Shown: positions 5,365-6,135 of the stretch, piece after piece
Layout: each line of letters opens with the position of its first letter
How positions within the stretch are numbered: position 1 is the stretch's first letter
DNA from: Methanosarcinales archaeon
GTDB taxonomy: Archaea > Halobacteriota > Methanosarcinia > Methanosarcinales > Methanogasteraceae
DNA: 6,135 nt
Reading direction: 5' to 3'
Assembly (NCBI GenBank): GCA_003661105.1
Contig: QMVM01000126.1
Span: 1 to 6,135 of the forward strand
The notes under the pieces: generated by a model
What the model saw: only the letters and a program-made list of their open reading frames with translations
What the model was told of the DNA's origin: nothing
Databases searched by the model: none
Translations under genes and position numbers: made by a program

Positions 5365-5898
5365 ATGAACACAAAGAAGTTAATAGGAACAAGTATGATC
5401 GTGCTGCTCGTGGTCATGATGAGCGTTAGCATGGTGGCGGCGAATCCGGCTGAAATAGATATACTACCAGATGATGTAGATCTTGTTCCGGGTCAAAATG
5501 TGAGTACCACGGCGCATATTTACGAGATGGTATGCAGTGGTTCAGCACGTACGTTGGATGTAAGTGTAACAGCTGGAAATCCTTCGGAGGTAACATATTA
5601 TATAATAGATAATAATGTTGCTCCAGGCGTAGTAGTAGCGACGGGCGTAGGTAGTGCAAGTTATACATATACCCCTGCAGTCGGTACAACAACATATGAC
5701 ATCATTGTATTGGCAAAGGCGGCGAGTGGTACTGAAGGGAATACGTATACTCTAAGATACTACGATACGGATAGTGGAAATTCCGATGAGGCACTGGCGA
5801 CGGTTCACACAACAGCCATCCCAGAGTTCGCAACCATCGCAATCCCTGCGATTGCACTGATCGGGCTTGTGCTCTACATGCGAAGGAAGAAGGACTGA
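5365..5898 (+). CDS. Secreted PEF-CTERM (archaeosortase-anchored) surface protein
   Basis: This is a 177-residue secreted protein. Residues 1-26 form a signal peptide: basic MNTKK, a hydrophobic core (IVLLVVMMSVSMV) and a likely cut after VAA-26. Residues 27-151 are a beta-rich, Thr/Val/Ser-rich, mildly acidic ectodomain with a TYTPAVGTTTYDI stretch typical of Ig-like or cadherin-like beta sandwiches. It contains one N-glycosylation sequon (N45-V-S) and a single cysteine. The C terminus is a textbook PEF-CTERM sorting signal: IPEF (152-155), a hydrophobic segment (ATIAIPAIALIGLVLYM) and a basic tail, RRKKD. Family knowledge: PEF-CTERM proteins are processed by an archaeosortase and attached to the cell surface; that enzyme is not in the window.

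The start is chosen from the GAGGTG site. It has its own promoter region and terminator, so it appears to be a single-gene unit. The specific role of the ectodomain (adhesin, sheath or S-layer component) is unknown. Confidence 0.9.
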   Translation: MNTKKLIGTSMIVLLVVMMSVSMVAANPAEIDILPDDVDLVPGQNVSTTAHIYEMVCSGSARTLDVSVTAGNPSEVTYYIIDNNVAPGVVVATGVGSASYTYTPAVGTTTYDIIVLAKAASGTEGNTYTLRYYDTDSGNSDEALATVHTTAIPEFATIAIPAIALIGLVLYMRRKKD

Positions 5899-5900
5899 AC

Positions 5901-5938
5901 TAAACGAGGGTCCTACTGACCGTCGTTTAACTTTTTTT
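5901..5938 (+). terminator. Intrinsic terminator after the PEF-CTERM gene
   Basis: The outer arm TAAACGA (5901-5907) pairs with TCGTTTA (5923-5929). After one G-G mismatch, GGTC (5909-5912) pairs with GACC (5918-5921) around a CTACT loop. Seven T's follow at 5932-5938. The hairpin begins two bases after the stop codon. Archaea mostly terminate on T-runs, so the stem may also protect the mRNA end. Confidence 0.8.
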
Positions 5939-6111
5939 GATAGCATCCAAATCGTTTTCACCCGCGAAACGTAGATTTCACGCTTCCCAGCGGCAGACTC
6001 GCCCATGAATACTGAGACTTTTTAATTTTTTCTGGTTGAGTCTGAAAATGACCGAAACAAGTCATGCATGAAACAAATATCTCAGGCATTCCCCTCAAAG
6101 AATAGAAAACA
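5939..6111. other. Intergenic region upstream of a possible next gene
   Basis: About 170 bases without a supported gene. It contains an AT-rich run, TTTTTAATTTTTT (6019-6031), usable as a TATA-like element for a rightward gene. It also contains a 7-base inverted repeat, CAGACTC (5994-6000) with GAGTCTG (6038-6044), flanking that run. No RNA gene was recognised. Confidence 0.4.
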
Positions 6112-6135
6112 ATGACCAAAATTCGTAAACTAATC
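6112..6135 (+). CDS. Possible start of another (secreted?) protein, truncated by the window edge
   Basis: ATG at 6112 opens eight codons reading MTKIRKLI before the window ends. A short basic start leading into hydrophobic residues is how signal peptides begin, and it resembles the start of the PEF-CTERM protein (MNTKKLIG). The preceding AAAGAATAG is a weak ribosome site. With so few codons the call is speculative; a TATA-like run about 85 bases upstream is compatible with it. Confidence 0.3.

Noticed and set aside
6068..6115. 15-residue frame MKQISQAFPSKNRKQ whose TGA overlaps ATG 6112
   Set aside because: An ATGA overlap is attractive, but the peptide is tiny, has no ribosome site and no known counterpart.
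1..6135. CRISPR array, tRNA or rRNA genes
   Set aside because: No regularly spaced repeats of CRISPR length, and no cloverleaf or rRNA-like stretches were found on reading both strands.

Overview
The window looks like a piece of a euryarchaeal chromosome, most likely from a methanogenic or anaerobic methane-oxidising lineage such as Methanosarcinia or ANME relatives. This is inferred from three things: a secreted protein ending in a PEF-CTERM archaeosortase signal, a short gene resembling the HAS-barrel (HerA-type N-terminal barrel) proteins of archaea, and archaeal-style control signals (a GAGGTG ribosome site and TATA-like boxes). The exact lineage cannot be fixed from the sequence alone.

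Region 1 (1-3879, + strand) is the end of a type I restriction-modification neighbourhood. It opens with the last 42 codons of a winged-helix protein of the AlbA_2/RecG-like type often found beside hsd genes. After a 3-base gap comes a type I restriction endonuclease R subunit (HsdR), and after a 1-base gap an intact YgjP/DUF45-type zinc metallopeptidase. The three were probably co-transcribed. The hsdM and hsdS genes are not in the window and would be expected upstream. The hsdR gene is broken twice: one base is missing right after the catalytic ExK motif (586-587), and two adjacent in-frame stops (TAA TAG, 1746-1751) sit where the family normally has two aromatic residues. Apart from these lesions the roughly 1009-residue reading is complete and all nuclease and helicase motifs can be read, so the damage looks recent or is a sequence error.

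Region 2 (3880-4092) is a short convergent intergenic stretch. Region 3 (4093-4614 or 4653, - strand) is the HAS-barrel-like gene, possibly transcribed without a leader. Region 4 (about 4654-5364) is a gap of about 700 bases with no convincing gene. It holds a pair of degenerate, purine-rich, 9-base-period repeats in inverted orientation, some small palindromes and, at its right end, the control region of the next gene.

Region 5 (5365-5938, + strand) is a small surface protein with a signal peptide and a C-terminal PEF-CTERM anchor, followed by a clear intrinsic terminator. Region 6 (5939-6135) is intergenic. A possible new gene start at 6112 runs off the window and again begins like a signal peptide.

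No complete undescribed system is evident. The best leads are the tandem-stop, frameshifted hsdR next to an intact metallopeptidase, and the stand-alone HAS-barrel protein of unknown role.
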